Assembly (NCBI RefSeq): GCF_001908375.1
Contig: NZ_CP017241.1
Span: 747,001 to 811,000, forward strand
From: Rhizobium etli 8C-3
Lineage (GTDB): Bacteria > Pseudomonadota > Alphaproteobacteria > Rhizobiales > Rhizobiaceae
DNA: 64,000 bases
Direction: 5' to 3'
Shown here: positions 1 through 9,004 of the stretch, piece by piece
Layout: each line of letters starts with the position of its first letter
Numbering within the stretch: position 1 is the stretch's first letter
Position numbers and translations under genes: made by a program
Notes under the pieces: generated by a model
The model's input: the letters and a program-made list of their open reading frames with translations, nothing else
What the model was told of the DNA's origin: nothing
Database searches by the model: none

Positions 1-1139
<1,139 letters not shown>

Positions 1140-1187
1140 GATTTCCTCCTTCGCGGTAGACATGGCTTCATGAGCTGTGTGACATAA

Positions 1188-1299
1188 TTTACAAAACCGC
1201 GGGCAATTGCCAGGAAAAGCTTGATTTATAGGGGAGAATTGAGGTTAGGTTGCGGGAGCATTTACAAAGTCGTCGTGTAAAATTGTGAATGTTTGTAAA
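1188..1299. promoter_or_regulatory. Candidate ScfR/RamB operator with three TTTACAAA-type half-sites
   Basis: The divergent aceA/regulator intergenic region has TTTACAAA at 1188-1195, TTTACAAA at 1261-1268 and its reverse complement TTTGTAAA at 1292-1299. The last two form an inverted repeat with a 23-base gap. RamB-type regulators of glyoxylate genes are known to bind short A/T-flanked TTTGCAAA-like elements, so these are the obvious operator candidates. The last copy abuts the upstream possible start at 1299, which favours 1323 as the true start of the regulator. Function is inferred. Confidence 0.55.
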
Positions 1300-1322
1300 T
1301 GTGTCGATACGGGAGCCGCCGA

Positions 1323-2735
1323 ATGGTCGAGCGGAAGATATTTGCAGGTCCGAAGGTACGCCGGATTCGCAACGGCCTGGCGGTCACGCAGACGGCGATG
1401 GCCGAGGCATTGGGAATTTCGCCATCCTATCTCAATCTGATCGAGCGCAATCAGCGGCCATTGACGGTGCAGCTCCTCTTGAAGCTGGCCTCGGTCTACA
1501 AGGTCGACCTTGAGGAGCTGCAGAGTGAGCCTGGAAACAATCTTGCGCAGTTGCGCGAGGTTTTTGCCGATCCGCTGCTTTCGGGCGAACTGCCCGGAGA
1601 CCAGGAACTCGTCGAAGTCGCAGAAGCCGCGCCAAATGCGGCAAGCGGTGTCGTGAAGCTCTATCGCGCCTATCGCGAGCAGGCTATGCGGCTTTCCGAT
1701 CTGACGGTCCTGATGGCCGGAGAGGGGCAGGCGCCGGCCGCTGGCGCGCGGCTGCCGGCAGATGAAGTGCGCGACGTGCTGGAGCGCCGTTCTGCCTATT
1801 TCGGCGCGCTTGAAGAGGCTGCCGAGGCCTTTTTCGTGACTCTGCCGGCAGGTGAACGCGCGCAGGTTCTAAAGGACTGGCTGCAGAAGGAGCGTGGCAT
1901 CGGCGTCCGCATCCTGCCGGTGCACGTCATGCCCGATCTGCGTCGCCGCTTCGACCGGCATTCCATGCGGCTTTTTATCTCGGAGCGCCTTGCGGCTGCC
2001 GATCAGCTCCAGGAAATCGCCATCGAGGTCTCGACGCTGGCGCTTCGCGATGCCATTGCGCGGGAACTGGAAACACTCAGCCTCTCGACGCAGGAGGCGA
2101 GACGCATTGTCCGTTTCGAGCTCGCACGTTACGCAGCACTTGCGCTGATGATGCCCTATGACGCGTTCCTTTCTGCAGCAAAAGCATCGCGCTATGACAT
2201 CGATATCCTTTGCGCGCGCTTCGGCTGTTCGTTCGGCCAGGCTGCGACACGGCTGACGATGCTGCAGCGGCCAGCCAATGCCGGCGTTCCGTTCTTTGTC
2301 ATGGAGGTCGATGCCGCAGGTCATCGGCTGCGGCGGGCAGGAGCGGCAGGTTTTCCCCACGCGCGCTTCGGCGGCGGCTGTCCCAAGCTCAACATCCACG
2401 CCGCCTTTCTCCAGCCCGGCCAGGTTCTGGCCGAGGCTGCCGAGATGCCGGACGGCTCCACCTATCTTACCATCGCGCGGACGCTTGACGGGCCGCATGC
2501 GCCCTTTGGCGAACGGGTCCGGCGCACAGCACTTCTGCTCGGCTGCGAGATCGCCCTCAAAGACAGCACCGCCTATGGCCAAGCCCTCTCTGCGACCCCG
2601 CATTCGGTGGCGATCGGGCCTGCCTGTCGCCTTTGCGAGAGGAAGGGCTGCCTTGCGCGCGCCGAACCGCCCGTTACCCGCCCGCTTGGGTTAGATGAGA
2701 TGGTAGCAGGGCTCAGCGCCTTCGATTTTCAGTGA
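1323..2735 (+). CDS. Short-chain fatty acyl-CoA regulator (ScfR/RamB family, XRE HTH)
   Basis: Predicted cytoplasmic DNA-binding regulator of 470 residues. An XRE helix-turn-helix occupies about residues 8-62 (TQTAMAEALGISPSYLNLIE). A DUF955/IrrE-like middle region follows, and the C-terminal ScfR domain contains the cysteine cluster CRLCERKGC. The HExxH protease motif of IrrE proteins is not seen; the corresponding stretch reads EIAIEVSTL, so it should not be a protease. The family includes RamB, which controls glyoxylate-shunt genes, and the divergent position next to aceA fits that role. An in-frame ATG at 1299 lies inside a putative operator, and the ATG at 1323 is preferred. Confidence 0.9.
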   Translation: MVERKIFAGPKVRRIRNGLAVTQTAMAEALGISPSYLNLIERNQRPLTVQLLLKLASVYKVDLEELQSEPGNNLAQLREVFADPLLSGELPGDQELVEVAEAAPNAASGVVKLYRAYREQAMRLSDLTVLMAGEGQAPAAGARLPADEVRDVLERRSAYFGALEEAAEAFFVTLPAGERAQVLKDWLQKERGIGVRILPVHVMPDLRRRFDRHSMRLFISERLAAADQLQEIAIEVSTLALRDAIARELETLSLSTQEARRIVRFELARYAALALMMPYDAFLSAAKASRYDIDILCARFGCSFGQAATRLTMLQRPANAGVPFFVMEVDAAGHRLRRAGAAGFPHARFGGGCPKLNIHAAFLQPGQVLAEAAEMPDGSTYLTIARTLDGPHAPFGERVRRTALLLGCEIALKDSTAYGQALSATPHSVAIGPACRLCERKGCLARAEPPVTRPLGLDEMVAGLSAFDFQ

Positions 2736-2757
2736 CCGGTGAAATCATTGACAGTGC

Positions 2758-2789
2758 AGGATTTTGCGCTTGTCGCCTCACAAAATCCT
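2758..2789 (+). terminator. Perfect 9-bp inverted repeat after the ScfR gene
   Basis: AGGATTTTG at 2758-2766 is matched exactly by CAAAATCCT at 2781-2789 with a 14-base loop, followed by TTTCT. It lies 23 bases after the regulator stop and about 85 bases before potF. A terminator is the simplest reading, but the weak T-tract and large loop also allow an operator in the potF promoter. Confidence 0.45.
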
Positions 2790-2874
2790 TTCTAGTCTAC
2801 CCGCAAATCCAGAGGGAAATGGTGTCCGGGGTGATGCCTGCAGCGCTTATAATAAATAACCGACAGGAGATAAT

Positions 2875-3972
2875 ATGAGGTCAAGAATCGCAGGACTTGC
2901 GGCCACGGCCGTCGTTGCCGTTTTCGCTGCAGCGCCGGGGTTTGCGCAGGAGCGTGTCGTCAACGTCTATAACTGGTCGGATTATATCGACAATTCCATC
3001 CTTGAGGATTTCACCAAGGAAACCGGCATCAAGGTCGTCTACGACACCTTCGATTCCAATGAGACGCTTGAAACCAAGCTTCTTGCAGGCGGGACCGGCT
3101 ACGATGTCGTGGTGCCGACCGCCGACTTCCTGCAGCGCCAGATCCAGGCTGGCGTTTTCCAGAAGCTCGACAAGTCGAAGCTGCCGAATATCTCCAACAT
3201 GTGGGATGTGATCCAGCAGCGCACTGCGCAATACGATCCGGGCAACGAATACGCCATCGACTACATGTGGGGCACCAACGGCATTGGCTACAACGTCAAG
3301 AAGGTTGCCGAAATTCTCGGTCCTGACGTCAAGCCGGGTCTCGAGGTGATCTTCGATCCGAAGGTTGCCGAGAAGTTCAAGGATTGCGGCATCTATCTGC
3401 TTGATGCGCCGAAGGACGTGCTCTCGGCTGCCTTCCAGTATATCGGCGTCGATCCGAACACGACCAGCGCGGAGGACTTCAAGAAGGCCGAGGACCTGAT
3501 GACCTCGATCCGCCCCTTCGTCCGCAAGTTCCATTCGTCCGAATACATCAACGCGCTCGCAAACGGCGATATCTGCATCGCCTTCGGATATTCCGGCGAC
3601 ATGCTGCAGGCACGCGACCGCGCTTCCGAGGCCAATAACAATGTCGAAGTCGACTACTCGATACCTACTCAGGGCGCCCAGATGTGGTTCGACATGATGG
3701 CGATTCCGGCCGATGCGCCGCATGTTGCCGAAGCGCACGAGTTCTTGAACTACATCATGAAGCCGGAGGTCATCGCCAAGGCGAGCGACTATGTCTTCTA
3801 CGCCAACGGCAACAAGACTTCGCAGCAGTTCATCAGCAAGGAGGTGCTCGAAGACCCGGCGATCTATCCGACCGAGGACGTGATGAAGAAACTCTTCACG
3901 GTTTCGCCCTGGGACCCGAAAACCCAACGCACAGCGACCCGGCTCTGGACAAAAGTTGTCACCGGCCAATAA
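2875..3972 (+). CDS. potF: Putrescine/polyamine ABC transporter, periplasmic binding protein
   Basis: Periplasmic ligand-binding subunit of a PotFGHI-type polyamine importer, 365 residues. The N-terminus is a Sec signal peptide (MRSRIAG, hydrophobic core, cleavage after GFAQ). The mature protein begins with VVNVYNWSDYID, a hallmark of the PotD/PotF family. ACAGGAGAT precedes the ATG. It is first of four co-directional genes with an ATPase and two permeases. The exact ligand (putrescine, spermidine or another amine) cannot be fixed by eye. Confidence 0.9.
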   Translation: MRSRIAGLAATAVVAVFAAAPGFAQERVVNVYNWSDYIDNSILEDFTKETGIKVVYDTFDSNETLETKLLAGGTGYDVVVPTADFLQRQIQAGVFQKLDKSKLPNISNMWDVIQQRTAQYDPGNEYAIDYMWGTNGIGYNVKKVAEILGPDVKPGLEVIFDPKVAEKFKDCGIYLLDAPKDVLSAAFQYIGVDPNTTSAEDFKKAEDLMTSIRPFVRKFHSSEYINALANGDICIAFGYSGDMLQARDRASEANNNVEVDYSIPTQGAQMWFDMMAIPADAPHVAEAHEFLNYIMKPEVIAKASDYVFYANGNKTSQQFISKEVLEDPAIYPTEDVMKKLFTVSPWDPKTQRTATRLWTKVVTGQ

Positions 3973-3981
3973 ACGAAATTC

Positions 3982-4010
3982 AGGCCCGGGCGGAAACGTC
4001 CGGGCCTTTT
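3982..4010 (+). terminator. Hairpin plus T-run between potF and potG
   Basis: An 11-bp stem (3982-3992 with 3997-4007, one G-T pair) closes a GAAA tetraloop and is followed by TTTT. It sits inside what is otherwise one operon, so it probably works as a partial terminator or 3' stabiliser that gives more binding protein than membrane subunits. Confidence 0.7.
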
Positions 4011-4068
4011 CTTGGCGACTGCCGGCCGTGGGGAGGGCCGGTTCTCAAATCATGTCTCGGGGAACCAA

Positions 4069-5211
4069 ATGAAGTCACTTGGCAATATTCGCCGCACCTT
4101 CGCGCCTTGGGCCGATCCGGCTTCCAAGCCGTTTATCTCCTTCAAGAACGTGACGAAGAAGTTCGGCGACTTCACCGCCGTGAATGACCTGTCGCTGAAT
4201 ATCTATCATCGCGAATTCTTTGCATTGCTCGGCGCATCGGGCTGCGGCAAGTCGACATTGTTGCGCATGCTCGCCGGCTTCGAGCAGCCGACCTCCGGCG
4301 AAGTGATCCTCGACGGCACGAACCTGGCAGGTACTCCGCCCCACAGGCGGCCGGTCAACATGATGTTCCAGTCCTACGCGCTCTTCCCCCACATGACGGT
4401 CGAGAAGAACATCGCTTTTGGCCTGCGCCAGGACGGCATGCCGAAGGACGAAATCATCGAGCGCGTTATGCAGATGCTGAAGATGGTGAAGCTGGAGCAG
4501 TTTGCCTCCCGCAAGCCGAACCAGCTTTCCGGCGGTCAGCGTCAGCGCGTGGCGCTCGCCCGCTCGCTTGCCAAACGCCCCAAAGTATTGCTGCTCGACG
4601 AACCGCTTGGCGCACTTGACAAGAAGCTGCGCGAGGAAACGCAGTTCGAGCTCATGGATCTGCAGCAGAATCTCGGCCTCACCTTCGTCGTCGTGACCCA
4701 TGACCAGGAAGAGGCGATGACGATGGCAGATCGCATCGCAGTCATGAGCCACGGCAAGGTCGTCCAGGTGGCGACGCCGGCGGAAATCTACGAAGCCCCG
4801 AATTCGCGTTTCGTGGCGGATTTCATCGGCGATGTGAACATCTTCGACGGCCAGGTTGCTTCCACCGAGGCCGGTACGGTCGAGATTGCGGTCGACAGCG
4901 GTTTCACCATCAAGGTCACGACATCCGATAAGCCCGCGACGGGCAGCAATGCCGGCTTTGCAATCCGACCTGAAAAAATGAAGGTGCTTCGTCATCCGCC
5001 GCGGAACTCTTCGGTAAATGCAGCGTCCGGCGAGCTTTGGGATATCGGCTATCTCGGCGATATGACGGTTTTCCATGTCAAGCTGAAGAGCGGAAAGGTC
5101 GTGAAGGCTTCCTCCCTCAATGCGCAGCGTGCGGTCGATGATCCCTTCACATACGACCAGGAAGTCTGGATCTCCTTCGCCGAAGATGCCGGCGTGATTT
5201 TGAGGGATTGA
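4069..5211 (+). CDS. potG: Polyamine ABC transporter ATPase
   Basis: Cytoplasmic ATPase of the polyamine importer, 380 residues. Walker A GASGCGKST is at residues 55-63, followed by the Q-loop MMFQSYALFPHM, signature [15 protein letters not shown], Walker B VLLLDEPLGALD and switch histidine VVTHDQEEAM. A C-terminal TOBE-like regulatory region ends the protein. The start at 4069 is chosen because GGGGAACC precedes it and the conserved N-terminus starts there. The frame stays open upstream to 4012, inside the terminator hairpin. The stop overlaps the region just before potH. Confidence 0.92.
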   Translation: MKSLGNIRRTFAPWADPASKPFISFKNVTKKFGDFTAVNDLSLNIYHREFFALLGASGCGKSTLLRMLAGFEQPTSGEVILDGTNLAGTPPHRRPVNMMFQSYALFPHMTVEKNIAFGLRQDGMPKDEIIERVMQMLKMVKLEQFASRKPNQLSGGQRQRVALARSLAKRPKVLLLDEPLGALDKKLREETQFELMDLQQNLGLTFVVVTHDQEEAMTMADRIAVMSHGKVVQVATPAEIYEAPNSRFVADFIGDVNIFDGQVASTEAGTVEIAVDSGFTIKVTTSDKPATGSNAGFAIRPEKMKVLRHPPRNSSVNAASGELWDIGYLGDMTVFHVKLKSGKVVKASSLNAQRAVDDPFTYDQEVWISFAEDAGVILRD

Positions 5212-5213
5212 CC

Positions 5214-6125
5214 ATGGGCAGGCTTGGTTCCGCGATCTACAGCCGCCTCGTGATCATCGTTCCCTATGCTTGGTTGCTGATCTTCTTTCTCGCGCCGTTC
5301 TTCATCGTCTTCCGTATCTCGATGTCGGCAACGGCGATCGCGATGCCGCCCTATACGCCCGTCTTTTCGTTCGGCGATGGCTGGACGGGCTTTTGGGACA
5401 AGGCATCGACCTTCTCCTTCGAAAATTACAATTACCTCATCGACGATCCGCTGTATTTCAACGCCTACATCTCAAGCGTCGTTATCGCCGCGATCTCGAC
5501 ATTCCTGACGCTTCTCATCGCTTATCCGATTGCCTATGGCATGGCGCAGGCCCCTCGCAGCATTCGCCCGACACTGCTCATGCTCGTCATCCTGCCCTTC
5601 TGGACGAGCTTCCTGATCCGCGTCTATGCCTGGATCGCGATCCTGAAGCCGGAGGGCCTGCTAAATCAGGTGCTGATGGCCAGCGGGATCATCGACAGCC
5701 CTCTCATCATCCTGAACACCAACATCGCCGTCTATATCGGCATCGTCTACTCCTACCTGCCGTTCATGGTTCTGCCGCTCTATTCCTCGCTGGAAAAGAT
5801 GGACGGGACGCTGATCGAGGCCGCGCAGGATCTCGGCTGCACGCCGATCACGGCCTTTTGGCGTGTGACGTTCCCGCTTTCGCTCCCGGGCGTTATCGCC
5901 GGCTGCATGCTGGTCTTCATCCCGGCCGTCGGTGAATTCGTCATTCCCGACCTGCTCGGCGGATCGCAGACTCTGATGATCGGCAAGACGCTCTGGAGCG
6001 AGTTCAACTCGAACCGCGACTGGCCGGTCTCCTCCGCTGTCGCGACGATCCTGCTTTTGATCCTGGTGATCCCGATCGTCTTCTTCCAGAACGCGCAGGC
6101 CAAAGCCGACGAGCAGGGAAGGTAA
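5214..6125 (+). CDS. potH: Polyamine ABC transporter permease 1
   Basis: Inner-membrane permease, 303 residues, about six hydrophobic segments. The binding-protein-dependent transport motif EAAQDLGCTPITAFWRVTFP is near residue 200 (the EAA loop that contacts the ATPase). The ATG at 5214 lies just after the potG stop; a TTG two codons earlier would overlap it. PotB/PotH-type permeases share the large first periplasmic loop seen here (DGWTGFWDKASTFSFENY). Confidence 0.9.
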   Translation: MGRLGSAIYSRLVIIVPYAWLLIFFLAPFFIVFRISMSATAIAMPPYTPVFSFGDGWTGFWDKASTFSFENYNYLIDDPLYFNAYISSVVIAAISTFLTLLIAYPIAYGMAQAPRSIRPTLLMLVILPFWTSFLIRVYAWIAILKPEGLLNQVLMASGIIDSPLIILNTNIAVYIGIVYSYLPFMVLPLYSSLEKMDGTLIEAAQDLGCTPITAFWRVTFPLSLPGVIAGCMLVFIPAVGEFVIPDLLGGSQTLMIGKTLWSEFNSNRDWPVSSAVATILLLILVIPIVFFQNAQAKADEQGR

Positions 6126-6128
6126 ACC

Positions 6129-6947
6129 ATGCTGCAATGGACCCGCTTCAACATCGTATCGGTCACACTCGGCTTTGCCTTTCTCTACCTGCCGATCGTG
6201 CTGCTCGTGATCTTTTCGTTCAACGAGTCGAAACTCGTCACCGTCTGGGGCGGTTTCTCGACCAAATGGTACGCGCAGCTGCTGTACAACCAGGCTCTGC
6301 TCGATGCAGCCTGGGTGACGGTACGCGTTGGCGTGGTCTCCGCCACGCTGGCCACCGTCCTCGGCACGCTCGCGGCGCTCACGCTGGTGCGCTACACGCG
6401 GTTTCGCGGCCGCATGCTTTTCTCCGGGATGGTCTACGCCCCGCTGGTCATGCCCGAGGTGATCACCGGCCTTTCATTGCTGCTGCTCTTCGTGGCGATC
6501 GGGTTTGACCGCGGCTTCTGGACGATCACGCTGGCCCATACGACGCTTACGATGTGCTTTGTCGCGGTCGTCGTGCAATCGCGCCTGGTGAGCTTCGATC
6601 ATTCGATCGAAGAAGCAGCACAGGACCTCGGCGCTCCGCCGGTCCGCACCTTCTTCGAGGTGACGCTGCCGATCATTGCGCCCGCCGTCTTTTCGGGCTG
6701 GATCCTGGCATTCACCTTGTCGCTCGACGACCTCGTGATTGCGAGCTTCACCTCGGGCCCGGGCGCCACGACCCTGCCGATGCGAATCTACAGCCAGGTG
6801 CGCCTCGGCGTGACCCCGGAAATCAACGCGGTCTGCACGATTCTGATCGGTATCGTGACGGTTGGGGTCATCTGCGCCTCGATCGTCACCAAGAGCCGCG
6901 AGATTCAGCGCGAACGCGATGAGCGTGCGGCAGCCAATGCGCCGTGA
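6129..6947 (+). CDS. potI: Polyamine ABC transporter permease 2
   Basis: Second inner-membrane permease, 272 residues, starting 3 bases after potH. The EAA motif EEAAQDLGAPPVRTFFEVTL is followed by LDDLVIASFTSGPGATTLP, typical of PotC/PotI. AAGGTAAACC precedes the ATG; translational coupling to potH is likely. It is last in the operon and convergent with the AsmA-family gene, whose stop lies only 3 bases beyond. Confidence 0.9.
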   Translation: MLQWTRFNIVSVTLGFAFLYLPIVLLVIFSFNESKLVTVWGGFSTKWYAQLLYNQALLDAAWVTVRVGVVSATLATVLGTLAALTLVRYTRFRGRMLFSGMVYAPLVMPEVITGLSLLLLFVAIGFDRGFWTITLAHTTLTMCFVAVVVQSRLVSFDHSIEEAAQDLGAPPVRTFFEVTLPIIAPAVFSGWILAFTLSLDDLVIASFTSGPGATTLPMRIYSQVRLGVTPEINAVCTILIGIVTVGVICASIVTKSREIQRERDERAAANAP

Positions 6948-6950
6948 AAA

Positions 6951-8840
6951 TCACTGGAGGCCGGGTGCCTGCTGATTGATCAGCGGAACCGGCGAAATCA
7001 CCGGGTTCGGCCAAGAGCCGCCGACGAAGAATGGCAGAAGCGGCAAAACTGCCCTTTTGGCGTCATCCGTGGCCAGCAGCGATCCGGAAAGGGCCAGTCC
7101 CCTGGATTCGTACGGGATGATGCCCGAAAGGGTCAGCGTCTCGTCTTTGCCTTGAACGCTGACGCCGCGAAGCTCGGCCGAGCCATCCGCGAGAGTGGCA
7201 ACCACGTCGACCCGGTTGAATTCGAACGCGCGGCCCGAAACCGCGCTCAGCGGGAAAAATTTCTGCTGAGCGGCCTGGCTTCGGATGGCTTCGACGTCAA
7301 GGCCCGCGATCGAGCCCGCATTGCCGTGGAATGCCAGCTGTCCGCTCACGTCTCCAGCACCTGCCGTCCATATCGGCTTGTTGGTCTTCAGCGAAATGTC
7401 GAGCGATCCATTCGTGAGCGGCAATGGGCCCTTCAACTGCAGCCGTTCGATAAGCCCGGCAAAATCGGCACCGCGGATCGAGACCTGCAGCCTGCCGCCG
7501 CCGTCGAAGTTCCCGCGCATTGCCTCAAGATGCGCCGTCATCTCTCCGCCTTCGAACTGGCTGTCGCCGATATCGAATTTGGCTTCGTTGCTGGAAACGA
7601 TGATGCTTGCCCCGACATCAAAGAGCTGAAAGGGCGGAAGCTGCATTTCCTTGGCGGAGAGCCTGAGGTCGACATCAAGCTTCTGCAGCGGACCGCCATC
7701 TTCGGGCGCGCCCGCTTCGCCGGCGGCCAGGCGCAGAGTAAAGGCATCGAAGAAAGGCTTGAGGTTCATATGGTCGAAGGCCAGCGTGCCGCCAAGCCTT
7801 GCCCGCGCGCTTGTGTCGATGGAGATGTCCATGACACCGGTTGCATTCGCACCGTTGAGTCCGAGCACGACGTCGTTGAAGCGCAGGCCGTTGGCGGCGG
7901 AAAATATGTCGCTCTCGATCGAAAACGCCCTCAGCGTCTCAACGTCCGCGATGGACTTGCCGGACCAGGCCAATAGCGCCGGCATGTCGGGAATATTGAC
8001 CGACATGTTGCCGGATTGTCCCGCAAGGCCCGAGATCCCCCCGATACCGTTGAATTCTGCCGTGATCAGCCTGGAGGTAAGTGCGGTTTTGATCTGAGCA
8101 ACCTTGCCGCCGAAGATCAGCAGCGGGCTATTGGACGAGAAGTCGAGCTTCAGGTCTTCCCCGCTCGTTCTCGCCATCAGCACCGCCGTCATCGGGCTTG
8201 AGAGTCGCGGCCAGGTGATATCGGCGGTCACGCCTTCGAAATGATAGGTCTTGCCACTTGCAAGATCGGCGACATTGAGCGTGCCGTCCTCGACGGTGAT
8301 CGCACCGATCGTCGCATCAAGCCTTTGATCGAGGACCTCGGCTCCACCTTCCTGGCGCGCGCTGGTGATCGCCTTTGCAAGCTGCCCGGCATAGGTCCAG
8401 TCGATCAGCCCCTGTTGGTCGCGGGTGAGGGAAAGATTGGGGCGCAGCAGGTGGAATTCATGAAAGCGGGCGCTGCCGCGGATGGCGTCGATGAGGCTGA
8501 AATCGGCCGAAAGGCTCTCGATCGTGCCGAGCAGCTTGTTGCCGCTGCTTTCGGGCTGGCGGATGGCGATCTGGTTCAGCGTAATGCGCGGTGTCGGCCA
8601 GAATTCGAGAACCGGCGCGCCCTTGATCTCGGCCTGATAGCCGGTCCATTTCGACAATACGTCCTCGATGCCGGAGCGCACCAGTCCGCTCGAAACGAGG
8701 TAAGGGGCGGCAACGCGAAGCGCCACGAAAACGATGGCGGCGAAAAGGATAAGGCTCGTTGCAATTCGTGCGAAACCCGGCAGCCAGCGGGAAACGGGTA
8801 GCATCTTTCGCCGCCATTTTGGTTGTCTTGACGTACCCAT
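6951..8840 (-). CDS. AsmA-family protein
   Basis: Predicted envelope protein of 629 residues. A single membrane helix near residues 20-45 (ATSLILFAAIVFVALRVAAP) is followed by a long beta-rich periplasmic region of AsmA/TamB/YhdP type. AsmA-like proteins are implicated in lipid transport between membranes and outer-membrane homeostasis. The ATG at 8840 gives a basic leader (GTSRQPKWRRK); an internal Met at codon 13 is an alternative start. It is divergent from acetoacetyl-CoA synthetase with no evident functional link. Assignment rests on architecture and recurrent AsmA-like stretches such as LSADFSLIDAIRGSARFHEF. Confidence 0.8.
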   Translation of the reverse strand: MGTSRQPKWRRKMLPVSRWLPGFARIATSLILFAAIVFVALRVAAPYLVSSGLVRSGIEDVLSKWTGYQAEIKGAPVLEFWPTPRITLNQIAIRQPESSGNKLLGTIESLSADFSLIDAIRGSARFHEFHLLRPNLSLTRDQQGLIDWTYAGQLAKAITSARQEGGAEVLDQRLDATIGAITVEDGTLNVADLASGKTYHFEGVTADITWPRLSSPMTAVLMARTSGEDLKLDFSSNSPLLIFGGKVAQIKTALTSRLITAEFNGIGGISGLAGQSGNMSVNIPDMPALLAWSGKSIADVETLRAFSIESDIFSAANGLRFNDVVLGLNGANATGVMDISIDTSARARLGGTLAFDHMNLKPFFDAFTLRLAAGEAGAPEDGGPLQKLDVDLRLSAKEMQLPPFQLFDVGASIIVSSNEAKFDIGDSQFEGGEMTAHLEAMRGNFDGGGRLQVSIRGADFAGLIERLQLKGPLPLTNGSLDISLKTNKPIWTAGAGDVSGQLAFHGNAGSIAGLDVEAIRSQAAQQKFFPLSAVSGRAFEFNRVDVVATLADGSAELRGVSVQGKDETLTLSGIIPYESRGLALSGSLLATDDAKRAVLPLLPFFVGGSWPNPVISPVPLINQQAPGLQ

Positions 8841-8954
8841 AAGCCCCGCCAGGATTTTCAGCTGCTTATCCGTTATCTATCGATTTCGCCGGATATATGA
8901 AACGGGAGATATATGCAAATCGCCGGGAGCCTGCCTCCGCAGCGATGCACACTT

Positions 8955-8999
8955 TATAATGCGCTGCAGCATGGTATATAGCGGATAATAGGGGAGGAG
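8955..8999 (+). promoter_or_regulatory. Likely aacS promoter -10 and ribosome site
   Basis: TATAAT occurs at 8955-8960 and a strong purine-rich ribosome site GGGGAGGAG at 8991-8999, ahead of the ATG at 9005. No convincing -35 element was seen. CGCTGCAGC just downstream of the -10 is a short palindrome of unknown meaning. Confidence 0.4.
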
Positions 9000-9004
9000 A
9001 TTGA

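Noticed and set aside
2881..3969. 362-codon open frame antisense to potF
   Set aside because: It mirrors the potF reading frame, has biased composition from GC-rich codon positions and no domain; potF itself is unmistakable.
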